Assembly: GCF_007655005.1 (NCBI RefSeq)
Contig: NZ_SZVW01000010.1
Coordinates: 124,001-188,000, forward strand
DNA length: 64,000 bases
Direction: 5' to 3'
Source of the DNA: Streptomyces tibetensis
Lineage (GTDB): Bacteria; Actinomycetota; Actinomycetes; Streptomycetales; Streptomycetaceae
The notes under the pieces are model-generated. The model worked only from the letters and a program-made list of their open reading frames with translations. It had not been told where the DNA came from and ran no database searches. Numbering within the stretch: the stretch's first letter is position 1; the number at the start of each line of letters is the position of its first letter. The position numbers and the translations under genes were made by a program. Positions 26,177 to 33,050 of this stretch are shown here, one piece after another.

Positions 26177-27072
26177 GACAGGTTCGCGCCGACCGGAGTG
26201 CGGGGAGCGACCACGATGCCTTGCTGGCGCAACGCGTACGCCAGCGCGTCGGCCAACGACGACCGGGTGACCACGGTTCCGAGGTCGATGCCCAGGTGGA
26301 CGATGGTCTGCGCGATCGCGGGCCGGATGCCCGAGACGATGCACTCGGCGCCCATCAGCCGCGCCGCAGCCACCGTCTTCATCAGGTGCTGGGCGACCAG
26401 CGAGTCGACCGTGGGCACGCCGGTGATGTCGAGGATGGCGTAGCGGGCGCGCTCGGCGACGATCGCGTCCAGCAGGCTCTCCATGACCACCTGGCTGCGC
26501 GCGCTGTCCAGCGTGCCGATCAGCGGAACGGCGACGATGCCGTCCCACAGCTTGATCACCGGGGTGGCCACCTCCAGCAACTGCAGGCGTTGCCGTGCGA
26601 TGAGTTCGTCCCCCTGCCTGAGGGTCGTCTCCATCACCACCAGGCGCAGCGTGCCCATCAGGACCGTGAGGGCCAGCGCACATTCCTGGGCCTGGTCGCC
26701 GGCCGGATCCGGGAACTCTCCGCGAAGAAGCGTTACGGCCGGCTGGTGCAGCTCGGCGACCTCCCCGGCGACCTGCGCCGGGGTCGAACCGGTGCGGGCC
26801 CGGGAGGCGGCCATCCGGCCCAGTTGGTCACGCACCGTCTGGAAGCCGGGCGCCGTGATGTCGTCCAGCCGCCCGGAGGAGGCAACGTCGGACAACGCGT
26901 CCACCACTGCCTTGCCCGCCTCCACCGCCTCGTCCCGGGACACGGTGAACACCGTGCGGAAGAGTTCTGCATCGGCCCAGCGCTGGGCGATCTGCTCCTG
27001 CCTCACCCGGAGGAACTCGCCCACCTTCCGCGCCGCCCACTCCGAGGCCGCGTCCTGCTCCGACACCTGCAT
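26173..27072 (-). CDS. RsbR-type stressosome sensor
   Basis: A 299-residue protein from ATG 27072 behind GAGGGG. Residues about 10-150 are an all-helical RsbRD-type sensory domain (RKVGEFLRVRQEQIAQRWADA). Residues about 170-285 are a STAS domain: TPVIKLWDGIVAVPLIGTLD, AILDITGVPTVDSLVAQHLMKTV and IVSGIRPAIAQTIVHLGIDLG. The first acceptor position (VDS) is serine where Bacillus RsbRA has threonine. It opens the operon rsbR-rsbS-rsbT-fusion-spoIIE and with RsbS and RsbT should assemble a stressosome. A MarR-type palindrome overlaps its candidate promoter. Confidence 0.93.
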   Translation of the reverse strand: MQVSEQDAASEWAARKVGEFLRVRQEQIAQRWADAELFRTVFTVSRDEAVEAGKAVVDALSDVASSGRLDDITAPGFQTVRDQLGRMAASRARTGSTPAQVAGEVAELHQPAVTLLRGEFPDPAGDQAQECALALTVLMGTLRLVVMETTLRQGDELIARQRLQLLEVATPVIKLWDGIVAVPLIGTLDSARSQVVMESLLDAIVAERARYAILDITGVPTVDSLVAQHLMKTVAAARLMGAECIVSGIRPAIAQTIVHLGIDLGTVVTRSSLADALAYALRQQGIVVAPRTPVGANLS

Positions 27073-27129
27073 CGTCCCCTCGTACCGGATCTCCCGATGC
27101 CCGACACGTGGCAGGCCATCAGACAATTA

Positions 27130-27143
27130 TTGCCGCATGACAA
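27130..27143. promoter_or_regulatory. Candidate MarR-type operator upstream of rsbR
   Basis: TTGCCGCATGACAA (27130-27143) shares TTGCC-N3-TGACAA with the complement of the site at 29148-29161. On the minus strand it lies just downstream of a plausible promoter (GTTTGC, 16 nt, TAATGT, about 27144-27171), so a bound protein would block transcription of the rsbR operon. Confidence 0.5.
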
Positions 27144-27212
27144 ACATTAGCCCTGGTGGTGCGGAGCAAACAACACTCGACCGCAAGACGGGCAGACCTC
27201 GCGCGCCCGCGT

Positions 27213-28373
27213 TCAGCGTCCACGCCAGTCCAGGCAGACCACCAGGGCGTCGTCGTCCGGGACGGTTCGGCCGCGGTGGCCGGTCAGCTCGCGCAGGATG
27301 GCCCGGGGCACCTCGGCGGCCGGAAGAAGCCGGGTCGACTGCATCGCCCGGGCCAGGGCGGCGTCGCCGTACGCCTCTCCGCGCGGCGAGGCGACGTCGT
27401 ACACCCCGTCACTGACGAAGACCAGCCGGTCCCCGGGCTCGGCCCGGAACTCCTGGGCCACGTAGTCGGTCTCCTCGAACATGCCGAGCGGCAGCTGGGC
27501 CTCGAAGGCGATCCGCTCGACCGTCCCACCACGCAGGCGCAGCACCTTGGGGGAGCCGGCGTCCACCACCCGGGCGCGCCCGGTGGCCAGGTCGAAGTCG
27601 AACATCAGCACCGACAGGTAGCAGCGGCCGCGGTAGTGCGCGTACACCGCCTGGTCGGCCAGGGCAGCCTGGTCGGCCAGCGGGATGCCGGCCCGGCGCG
27701 CGTTGCGCAGCGCGTTGATGGCCAGGTTCGTCAGCAGGGAGGCCTCTATGCCCTCACCCATGCCGTTGGTGACGTACAGCATGAAGCGGTCCGCCGTGGC
27801 GGACCAGTCGAAGTTGTCACCGAAGATCGCGTACGCGGGCTCCAACTGCGCACCCAGCTCATACTCCGGCCGGGCGCAGGACCGGCCCGGCAGCAACTGC
27901 CACTGCATCTCGGCGGCCAGGGTCAGCCGGTCCTTGCGCCGGGCCTGGAGGTACAGGTCGGTGTCCCGCTCGGCCACGACCACCTCATGCCCGAGCACCT
28001 CGGCGATCTCCGAGAGCTCGGTGCGATAGGAGGCGGCGTGGTCACCGTCCGAGAGGGTCACCGACAGGACGCCCAGCCGGTCGCCACGCACCGTGACCGG
28101 CAGATGGACGCGCACCCGTCCGTCTCCGACCGGTTCCTCATAGGGTTCCTGGGCGCCGAACGCCCGGCCGGCCGGGCTGTTGTGCACCGACACCGGCTCC
28201 AGGGTGTGCGGCAGCACGGACACCGGCTGGAGCACCGTCAGCCCGTAATCGGCCATGAACAACTCGACCGAGTCCGCCTCGTACTGCTCGCTCAGCACGC
28301 GGCGGACGGCGCTGAGCAACTCGTGGGGAGCCGCTGTTCGCAGAGCGCGTTCAGCGGCTACAAATCTCTTCAT
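27213..28373 (-). CDS. GAF-like/PP2C (SpoIIE-type) phosphatase, paralogue B
   Basis: A 386-residue paralogue of the protein at 21209, alike over its full length (FMADYGLTVLQPVSVLPHT, LPVTVRGDRLGVLSV, LTLAAEMQWQLLPGRSCARPE, GDNFDW, LLTNLAINALRNARRAGIPLADQAALADQAVYAH). Here the last metal motif is intact (SDGVYD, Asp322; PDDDALVVCLDW), but the central motif reads VTNGMGEG (201-208) with Asn203 in place of the metal aspartate that paralogue A keeps (TDGMGQG). ATG 28373 lacks a strong ribosome binding site. It is divergent from the second MarR regulator across 150 bp. Confidence 0.88.
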   Translation of the reverse strand: MKRFVAAERALRTAAPHELLSAVRRVLSEQYEADSVELFMADYGLTVLQPVSVLPHTLEPVSVHNSPAGRAFGAQEPYEEPVGDGRVRVHLPVTVRGDRLGVLSVTLSDGDHAASYRTELSEIAEVLGHEVVVAERDTDLYLQARRKDRLTLAAEMQWQLLPGRSCARPEYELGAQLEPAYAIFGDNFDWSATADRFMLYVTNGMGEGIEASLLTNLAINALRNARRAGIPLADQAALADQAVYAHYRGRCYLSVLMFDFDLATGRARVVDAGSPKVLRLRGGTVERIAFEAQLPLGMFEETDYVAQEFRAEPGDRLVFVSDGVYDVASPRGEAYGDAALARAMQSTRLLPAAEVPRAILRELTGHRGRTVPDDDALVVCLDWRGR

Positions 28374-28523
28374 GATGGTTGATACACCAATCTTTCACCG
28401 GACGGCCGGCACGCCTCGTACCGCGCCGAAGCCGTCCGTTGTGCCCCGCGCGGGTCTTTCAAGTCATCTGTCGCCAGCGCGTGCGCCTAGTACGCTGACA
28501 GCCTTCCCAGTGCCTGCGAGAGT

Positions 28524-29009
28524 GTGACTGTGACTGCCTTCAGACCCCGCCGAGAGCCGAACGAGGTCGCTCGGGTGACCTCTACGGCTGCGGAGCTGCT
28601 GGAAGTTCTGTGGGGACAGGCCTCCACCGCACCAGCCTCCGGGTCCCAGCTGCGCGTGCTGCTCATCCTCGAGCACCACGAGGGCATCAACCTGCGCACC
28701 CTCGCCGACACCCTCGCCTCCACTCCACCGTCCACCAGCCGACTGTGCGACCGGCTGCAGGCCGCAGGCTTCGTCGAGCGCGAGATGAGCACCGCCGACA
28801 GACGTGAGGTGCGGCTGCATCTCAGCGCCCGGGGCCGCGCCTTCCTCGACGACCTGCGCGCACGCAGGGAGAAGGCCCTGCAGGCGGTCCTCGACCAGAT
28901 GCCCGCCGTGAAGCGGGCCGCCCTGCTCCAGGGGCTGGAGGCGTTCTGCGCCGCGGCGGCGGCCCAGATACACGACGACGCCGAGGGTTCCGGCAGGCGG
29001 ACGGCCTGA
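28524..29009 (+). CDS. MarR-family regulator (right flank of the stress island)
   Basis: A 161-residue winged-helix protein; GTG 28524 (also GTG 28530) is the likely start. Core: SQLRVLLILEHHEGINLRTLADTLASTPPSTSRLCDRLQAAGFVER and wing STADRREVRLHLSARG. It is a paralogue of the regulator at 20659. It sits head-to-head with the PP2C paralogue B, the mirror arrangement of the left flank. It is the best candidate to bind the palindromes at 27130 and 29148, but this is inference. Confidence 0.9.
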   Translation: MTVTAFRPRREPNEVARVTSTAAELLEVLWGQASTAPASGSQLRVLLILEHHEGINLRTLADTLASTPPSTSRLCDRLQAAGFVEREMSTADRREVRLHLSARGRAFLDDLRARREKALQAVLDQMPAVKRAALLQGLEAFCAAAAAQIHDDAEGSGRRTA

Positions 29010-29482
29010 ACGCCTTTGTACGTCGCCTCCCTGCCCGCCGTCAGGCACGGACTGTCAGGGCACGGAGCGGTCTCCGCCCACCGGAACATTCCAGATCCTT
29101 CCCCGTGCATGTCCGAGCACGGCTACTTTGTTGCCTCACGACTATAGTTGTCAAATGGCAACTGTTCCTCTTGTTGCCTGTCTCCAAAGTCGGATACCCC
29201 GGGTTGGCCCACACTGGAGAGGCTGTGGGGAACGTCTCGTCGACGACAGCGCGCCCACGGCGGGCCGCTCCAGGTGGCGAGGCTCACTGAAATGGGTCTC
29301 CGAAGTGGCGTTGACCAGCGCACATGGCGAAGTGGCGACGTCAGGACGGACCAGTCGAGATCGGGAGAAGGTCACGCTGCCGGGCGACCAGGCCGGGCGT
29401 GTGTACGGGTTGCCGACTGGTGAATCCATCCGGTGGGGGCATCCGGTATGTACCAAACCGACAAGCGCCGGAGGTCACCAAG
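29010..29482 (+). other. 473-bp intergenic region, no gene
   Basis: No frame here has a convincing start, length and codon bias. It holds the palindrome described at 29143-29162, two TTGTTGCCT-like words (29128 and 29172), and a GGAGGT ribosome binding site (29470-29475) for the RsbW-like pseudogene. The base composition is visibly lower in GC around 29120-29180 than in the flanking genes. Confidence 0.6.
29143..29162 (+). promoter_or_regulatory. Palindromic operator overlapping a -10 element
   Basis: GTTGTCAAATGGCAAC (29147-29162) is an imperfect palindrome whose complement contains TTGCC-N3-TGACAA, as upstream of rsbR. It overlaps TATAGT (29143-29148), a good -10 for transcription toward the RsbW-like pseudogene. 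Confidence 0.5.
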
Positions 29483-29879
29483 GTGCACTACTTCGACGAG
29501 GAGGACTCGCTACTCGGGGACAGCCCGCAGACAGCCGAACACGCGCGGGAGATGACCCGCGGCTTTCTGTCCGCAGTCGCACCCAAGGACCCGGCGGAGG
29601 CTGAAGCCGTACTGATCGTGGTGTCCGAGCTGGTCACCAACACCCTCGTGCATGCCGGCGGGGTTACCGGGTTCCAACTGCGGGCGGGGCCGGGACCGTG
29701 ATGGTGTGCGTCGAGGACGTCAGGCCCGATCCGCCTCGCCCCCGCCGGACGAGGACACCGTGAGCCGGAGGCCGGGAGGGTTCGGCTGGTCACTGATACA
29801 GGAGCTCTCGACACAGGTGGACATCAGCGCCGGAGCCGGCGGCAAAGCCGTACAAGCGGTGCTCCCTCTTTCGCACTGA
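29483..29879 (+). pseudogene. RsbW-like anti-sigma kinase, two frameshifts
   Basis: Starts at GTG 29483 behind GGAGGT. The first frame encodes AEHAREMTRGFLSAVAPKD and the ATPase N box IVVSELVTNTLVHAGG, ending at a stop after LRAGPGP (29701). The expected next strand TVMVCVEDVRPDPPRP is read in a second frame (from 29695), and the G2 part SRRPGGFGWSLIQEL with GGKAVQAVLPL in a third (to 29879). All three pieces of a Streptomyces RsbW-type ATPase are therefore present, but in three different frames. The gene is broken unless the sequence contains errors. It lies directly before a broken SigB-family gene, its natural partner. Confidence 0.75.
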
Positions 29880-30000
29880 TCCTGAGACGCGGCGGCCACG
29901 CCGCCCACACGCCGCGGGCATGGAACGACAGTTCTGGGCTGAGCGCGGCGCAGGTCGGCCAACCAGGCAACTGGGAAGGCCGAGGCAAGAGGGAGGGCTT

Positions 30001-30181
30001 GTGGCAGCACCGACGACACCTGTCGAGGCAACGACGGATTCTGGCACCGAACTGCCACCTTGACGACCCGCAAAGGCTCGCGCCCAAGGACGCCCGGGCA
30101 CTGTCCGGACTCTTCCTCGATCGGCTGGCCGTCCTGGAGGAGGGAACCCGCGCGTACTAGTACGCGCGCAACACGCTCATC
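30001..30181 (+). pseudogene. SigB-family sigma factor, N-terminal fragment
   Basis: GTG 30001 follows GGGAGGG and reads MAAPTTPVEATTDSGTELPP before a stop. One frame over, the text continues LDDPQRLAPKDARALSGLFLDRLAVLEEGTRAY, a TAG (30158-30160), then YARNTLI to 30181. Streptomyces SigB-family factors have APKDARALS...LEEGTH(A/E)YQYARNTLI at this point, so the TAG replaces the CAG glutamine codon. After YARNTLI the similarity stops and the rest of the sigma factor is absent. Thus one frameshift, one nonsense codon and a deletion are present. Confidence 0.75.
30149..30168. repeat. 20-bp perfect palindrome at the nonsense codon
   Basis: Positions 30149-30168 read identically on both strands (CGCGCGTACTAGTACGCGCG). 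The central CTAG contains the TAG that interrupts the sigma-factor fragment; restoring CAG would spoil the symmetry at that position. Confidence 0.8.
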
Positions 30182-30264
30182 ACGCCGGGCGCCGTGTGGA
30201 CGGTGCTCCAGGCCCTGGTCGTGGCCGGATTCGCCGTCCTCCAGCACATGTCCCTGAAAATCCG

Positions 30265-31071
30265 TCAGGAAATGGATTCCTGAAGGTACTTGACCGTCGC
30301 CGGGTCGGCCGGGAGCAGCGTCTCGATGGCCAGCTCGGCGACCGTCACGTCCATCGGCGTGTTGAACGTGGAGATCGAGGAGATGAACGACAGTGTCCGT
30401 CCCTCGTGCTCGATCCGCAGCGGCAGCGCGAAGTACGGAACCGGATCCGACGGCTCGTCCGCCGGATCCGTCTCGGGCACGGGATACGCCGCCACCTCCT
30501 CGTACAGCGCCCGCAACGGCTCCGAGCGATGCAGCGCGATCTGCCGCTCCATCTGTTCCAGCAGATGCCCCCGCCAGGCGCGCAGATTGCGGATGCGGGG
30601 CGCGAGACCTCGCGGGTGCAGGGCCAGCCGCATCGCGTTCAGCGGTGGTTCGAGCAGAGACGCGCAGACGCCGTCGACCAGCGTCATGACCCCCTGGTTG
30701 GCGGCCACCACGTTGTACAGCGCGTCCACCACCAGCGCCGGATACGGCTCGTAGCCGCTGATCAGCCGCTCGATGCCCTCCCGCAGCGCGCCGAGCGCCG
30801 GGTCGTCCAGCGGGGTCTCCGGGTAGCGGGGGGCGTAACCGGCCGCCAGCAGCAGCGCGTTGCGCTCCCGCACGGGCACGTCGAGATGCTCGGCCAGCCG
30901 CAGCACCATCTCCTCGCTGGGCCGGGAACGGCCGGTCTCGACGAAGCTGATGTGCCGGGCAGAGGAGTCCGCGCGCAGGGCCAGCTCCAGCTGACTGACC
31001 CGCCGCTGCTCCCGCCAGGCCCGCAGCAGCGGGCCCACGCCCTGCTCGGCGGAGGACGGGTGAGTGGTCAT
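30265..31071 (-). CDS. XRE-family regulator with MmyB-like ligand-binding domain
   Basis: A 268-residue protein from ATG 31071. HTH at about 12-65 (LLRAWREQRRVSQLELALRADSSARHISFVETGRSRPSEEMVLRLAEHL). The MmyB-like C-domain begins near 95 (GYEPYPALVVDALYNVVAANQGV) and contains NAMRLALHPRGLAPRI and PYFALPLRIEHEGRTLSF. Family members control neighbouring oxidoreductases or methyltransferases and may bind a fatty-acid-like ligand. It is divergent from the pterin dehydratase. Its last codons form a small 7-bp stem (30265-30283) at the island's right edge. Confidence 0.92.
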   Translation of the reverse strand: MTTHPSSAEQGVGPLLRAWREQRRVSQLELALRADSSARHISFVETGRSRPSEEMVLRLAEHLDVPVRERNALLLAAGYAPRYPETPLDDPALGALREGIERLISGYEPYPALVVDALYNVVAANQGVMTLVDGVCASLLEPPLNAMRLALHPRGLAPRIRNLRAWRGHLLEQMERQIALHRSEPLRALYEEVAAYPVPETDPADEPSDPVPYFALPLRIEHEGRTLSFISSISTFNTPMDVTVAELAIETLLPADPATVKYLQESIS

Positions 31072-31198
31072 GCCGGGACCGTAGTCGAGAACCGGCCGCA
31101 CCGGACAGACGCACCCCTGTGACCAGGGCCCCGGCCGCCCCGCTGTGGCAGGCTGAGAGGACACCGAGGACACCGCAGTCCGGGAAGGAGCGCAGCCC

Positions 31199-31504
31199 AT
31201 GCCCGTCGAACCGCTGTCGCAGAAAGAGGTCGAGGACCGGCTGGCCGAGCTGCCGGGCTGGTCGCTCGACAGAGACCGCCTCTTGCGCTCCTACCGGCTC
31301 GGCTCGCACTTCGCGGCGACGGCGATGGTCGTGCACATCGCCCAGGTCCAGGAGGAACTGAACCACCACTCCGACCTGACGCTCGGCTACAACACCGTCT
31401 CCCTGGCCGTGCACACGCACAGCGCGGGCGGCGCCGTCACCGAGAAGGACTTCGAGCTCGCCCGCAGGGTGGAGGACCTCGCCCCCGGGCACGGGGCACA
31501 CTGA
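31199..31504 (+). CDS. 4a-hydroxytetrahydrobiopterin dehydratase
   Basis: A 101-residue pterin-4a-carbinolamine dehydratase (PCD/DCoH) from ATG 31199, with GGAAGGAGC upstream. It contains LPGWSLDRDRLLRSYRL (18-34), the active-site block ELNHHSDLTLGYNTVSLAVHTH (about 53-74) and GAVTEKDFELARRVE. It regenerates tetrahydropterin after aromatic amino acid hydroxylation. No hydroxylase is adjacent. The methyltransferase gene follows after 4 nt and is likely co-transcribed. Confidence 0.95.
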   Translation: MPVEPLSQKEVEDRLAELPGWSLDRDRLLRSYRLGSHFAATAMVVHIAQVQEELNHHSDLTLGYNTVSLAVHTHSAGGAVTEKDFELARRVEDLAPGHGAH

Positions 31505-31508
31505 CCGG

Positions 31509-32252
31509 GTGCTCGACTACGACAAGGAAGCGGAGCGCTACGACGCCTCGCGCGGCGGCGAGCCCCGGGCGGCCGCCGCCGCCCAGGCCGTGCTGAGCCT
31601 CGTACCGCCGGACACGCGCAGTCTGCTCGACGTCGCCTGCGGTACCGGCATCGTGACCCGCCGGATCGCCGCCGCCCGCGACGGCATGCGGGTGACCGGC
31701 GTCGACCTCGCGGCCGCGATGGCCCGGCAGGCCTCCACCCGGCTCCCCGGTGCCGTCGTACGCGCCGACAGCCGCCGGCTGCCCTTCCGGGACGGGCAGT
31801 TCGACGCCGTGTGCAGCGTGTGGCTGCTGCACCTGGCCGCCGGGCCAGCCGAGGTGCGGACCATCGTCGGCGAGTGCACCCGGGTGCTGCGCTCCGGCGG
31901 GATCTACGTCACCACGGTCGACAAGGCCACCTCGCACAACGTGGGCAGTGACATCGATGTCGTGCTGTCCTCCCGGCCGCGCAGCCCGGTCCGGGACGCG
32001 GCGGCGGACATCGAGTCCAGCGCCGCCGCCCACGGCCTGGTCCCGGCCGGGCAGGCCCGCTTCACCGGTCACGGCCAGGGCCGCAGCCCCCGGCGTACGA
32101 TCGCCGACCTGCGCCGTGGCTGGTTCGTCACCCTGCCGCCGGGCCACCCGCTCGCCGACGGATTCGCCACCCGGCTCGCGCAGCTGCCCGACCAGGACCG
32201 GCCGCGCCCCGACCCGGTGTTCGGCCTGAGGTCGTTCCGCAAGACCGGGTGA
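31509..32252 (+). CDS. Class I SAM-dependent methyltransferase
   Basis: A 247-residue protein from GTG 31509, 4 nt after the dehydratase stop. Motif I LLDVACGTGIVTRRIA (about 38-53), GVDLAAAMARQA (about 63-74), a motif II-like RLPFRDGQFDAVCSVWLLHL and VLRSGGIYVTTVDK mark a UbiE/Methyltransf_11-type fold. Substrate unknown. A C-terminal 60-residue part (SPRRTIADLRRGWFVTLPPG) may shape the substrate pocket. Confidence 0.9.
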   Translation: MLDYDKEAERYDASRGGEPRAAAAAQAVLSLVPPDTRSLLDVACGTGIVTRRIAAARDGMRVTGVDLAAAMARQASTRLPGAVVRADSRRLPFRDGQFDAVCSVWLLHLAAGPAEVRTIVGECTRVLRSGGIYVTTVDKATSHNVGSDIDVVLSSRPRSPVRDAAADIESSAAAHGLVPAGQARFTGHGQGRSPRRTIADLRRGWFVTLPPGHPLADGFATRLAQLPDQDRPRPDPVFGLRSFRKTG

Positions 32253-32270
32253 ACCCGGCGACGGCGCCGG

Positions 32271-32897
32271 CTAGCTGAAGCCGCCGCTGAAGTCGCTGTT
32301 GAGCTGGGCGGAGCAGATGTTGTAGCCGCCCTGTGCCCGGCCCGTCTTCGTCCGGCCGTCGATGGTGATCGAGCACTGGATGTCGCCGCCGCCCATGAGC
32401 TGTGCGGTCACCTGGTAGTAGAGGGCGTCGTCCTTGACGGTCAGGGTCTTCTTCAGAGGCAGGCCCTTGCCCTGGAGATTGGTGCCGTCGTTGCCGTAGG
32501 TGATGTCGACACCGGAGGGGGCGGAGCCCCACACCCTGAACACCGCCGTGCCCTCGGCAGCGGTGTCGGCGGCTTCGGCGTCGTCCGCGGTGTCCGCCTT
32601 GGGTTTGGGTTTGGGCTTGGCTTTGGCGGTGGCGGTCTTGGTGACCGTCACCGTGGGGGCCGGTTCCGCCTCGTCGTCCGCCCGCGCCTTCTCGGTGACG
32701 GTGACGGTCGGGCGGGGCGCGGCGGCGGTCTTCTCCGCGTCGCCGCCGTTCCCGGCCGAGCCGATGCCCACGCCGAGGAGGAGGACGACGGCGGCGGCGG
32801 GTATCAGGACGCGTTTGCGGGCCCAGGACGGCCGGGGAGCCGGCGGGGAGGGCTGCGGCCCGAAGCCGGGCGGCGGCGGAGGCTGGGTGTACGACAT
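32271..32897 (-). CDS. MmpS-family-like membrane-anchored protein
   Basis: A 208-residue protein from ATG 32897. A Pro-rich cytoplasmic N-terminus (MSYTQPPPPPGFGPQPSP) leads to a single transmembrane helix (LIPAAAVVLLLGVGIG, about 31-46). A linker with two PTVTVT blocks and a KPKPKPKA run follows. The C-terminal extracellular domain (about 118-208: VFRVWGSAPSGVDITYGNDG, DALYYQVTAQLMGGGDIQCSITIDG) is like the MmpS beta-sandwich. In mycobacteria MmpS partners MmpL exporters; no MmpL is nearby here, so the role is open. Confidence 0.75.
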   Translation of the reverse strand: MSYTQPPPPPGFGPQPSPPAPRPSWARKRVLIPAAAVVLLLGVGIGSAGNGGDAEKTAAAPRPTVTVTEKARADDEAEPAPTVTVTKTATAKAKPKPKPKADTADDAEAADTAAEGTAVFRVWGSAPSGVDITYGNDGTNLQGKGLPLKKTLTVKDDALYYQVTAQLMGGGDIQCSITIDGRTKTGRAQGGYNICSAQLNSDFSGGFS

Positions 32898-33050
32898 GGA
32901 CCCCCCCTGAGGTGTTTCGTAGGGGGTAAGCGTAACGAGAGATGTAAAGAAAGTGTGAGTAGTGTGCGGGCAAGGTGATCTGTTCGTGATCGGTTCCGGA
33001 CGGCGGAGAGGGCGCATACCGCGTCCGGCACACGCCCTCGAATCGACGGG

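Noticed and set aside
28379..28390. TTGATACACCAA between PP2C paralogue B and MarR as a third copy of the island operator
   Set aside because: Symmetry is poor and the half-site spacing differs from the TTGCC-N3-TGACAA sites.
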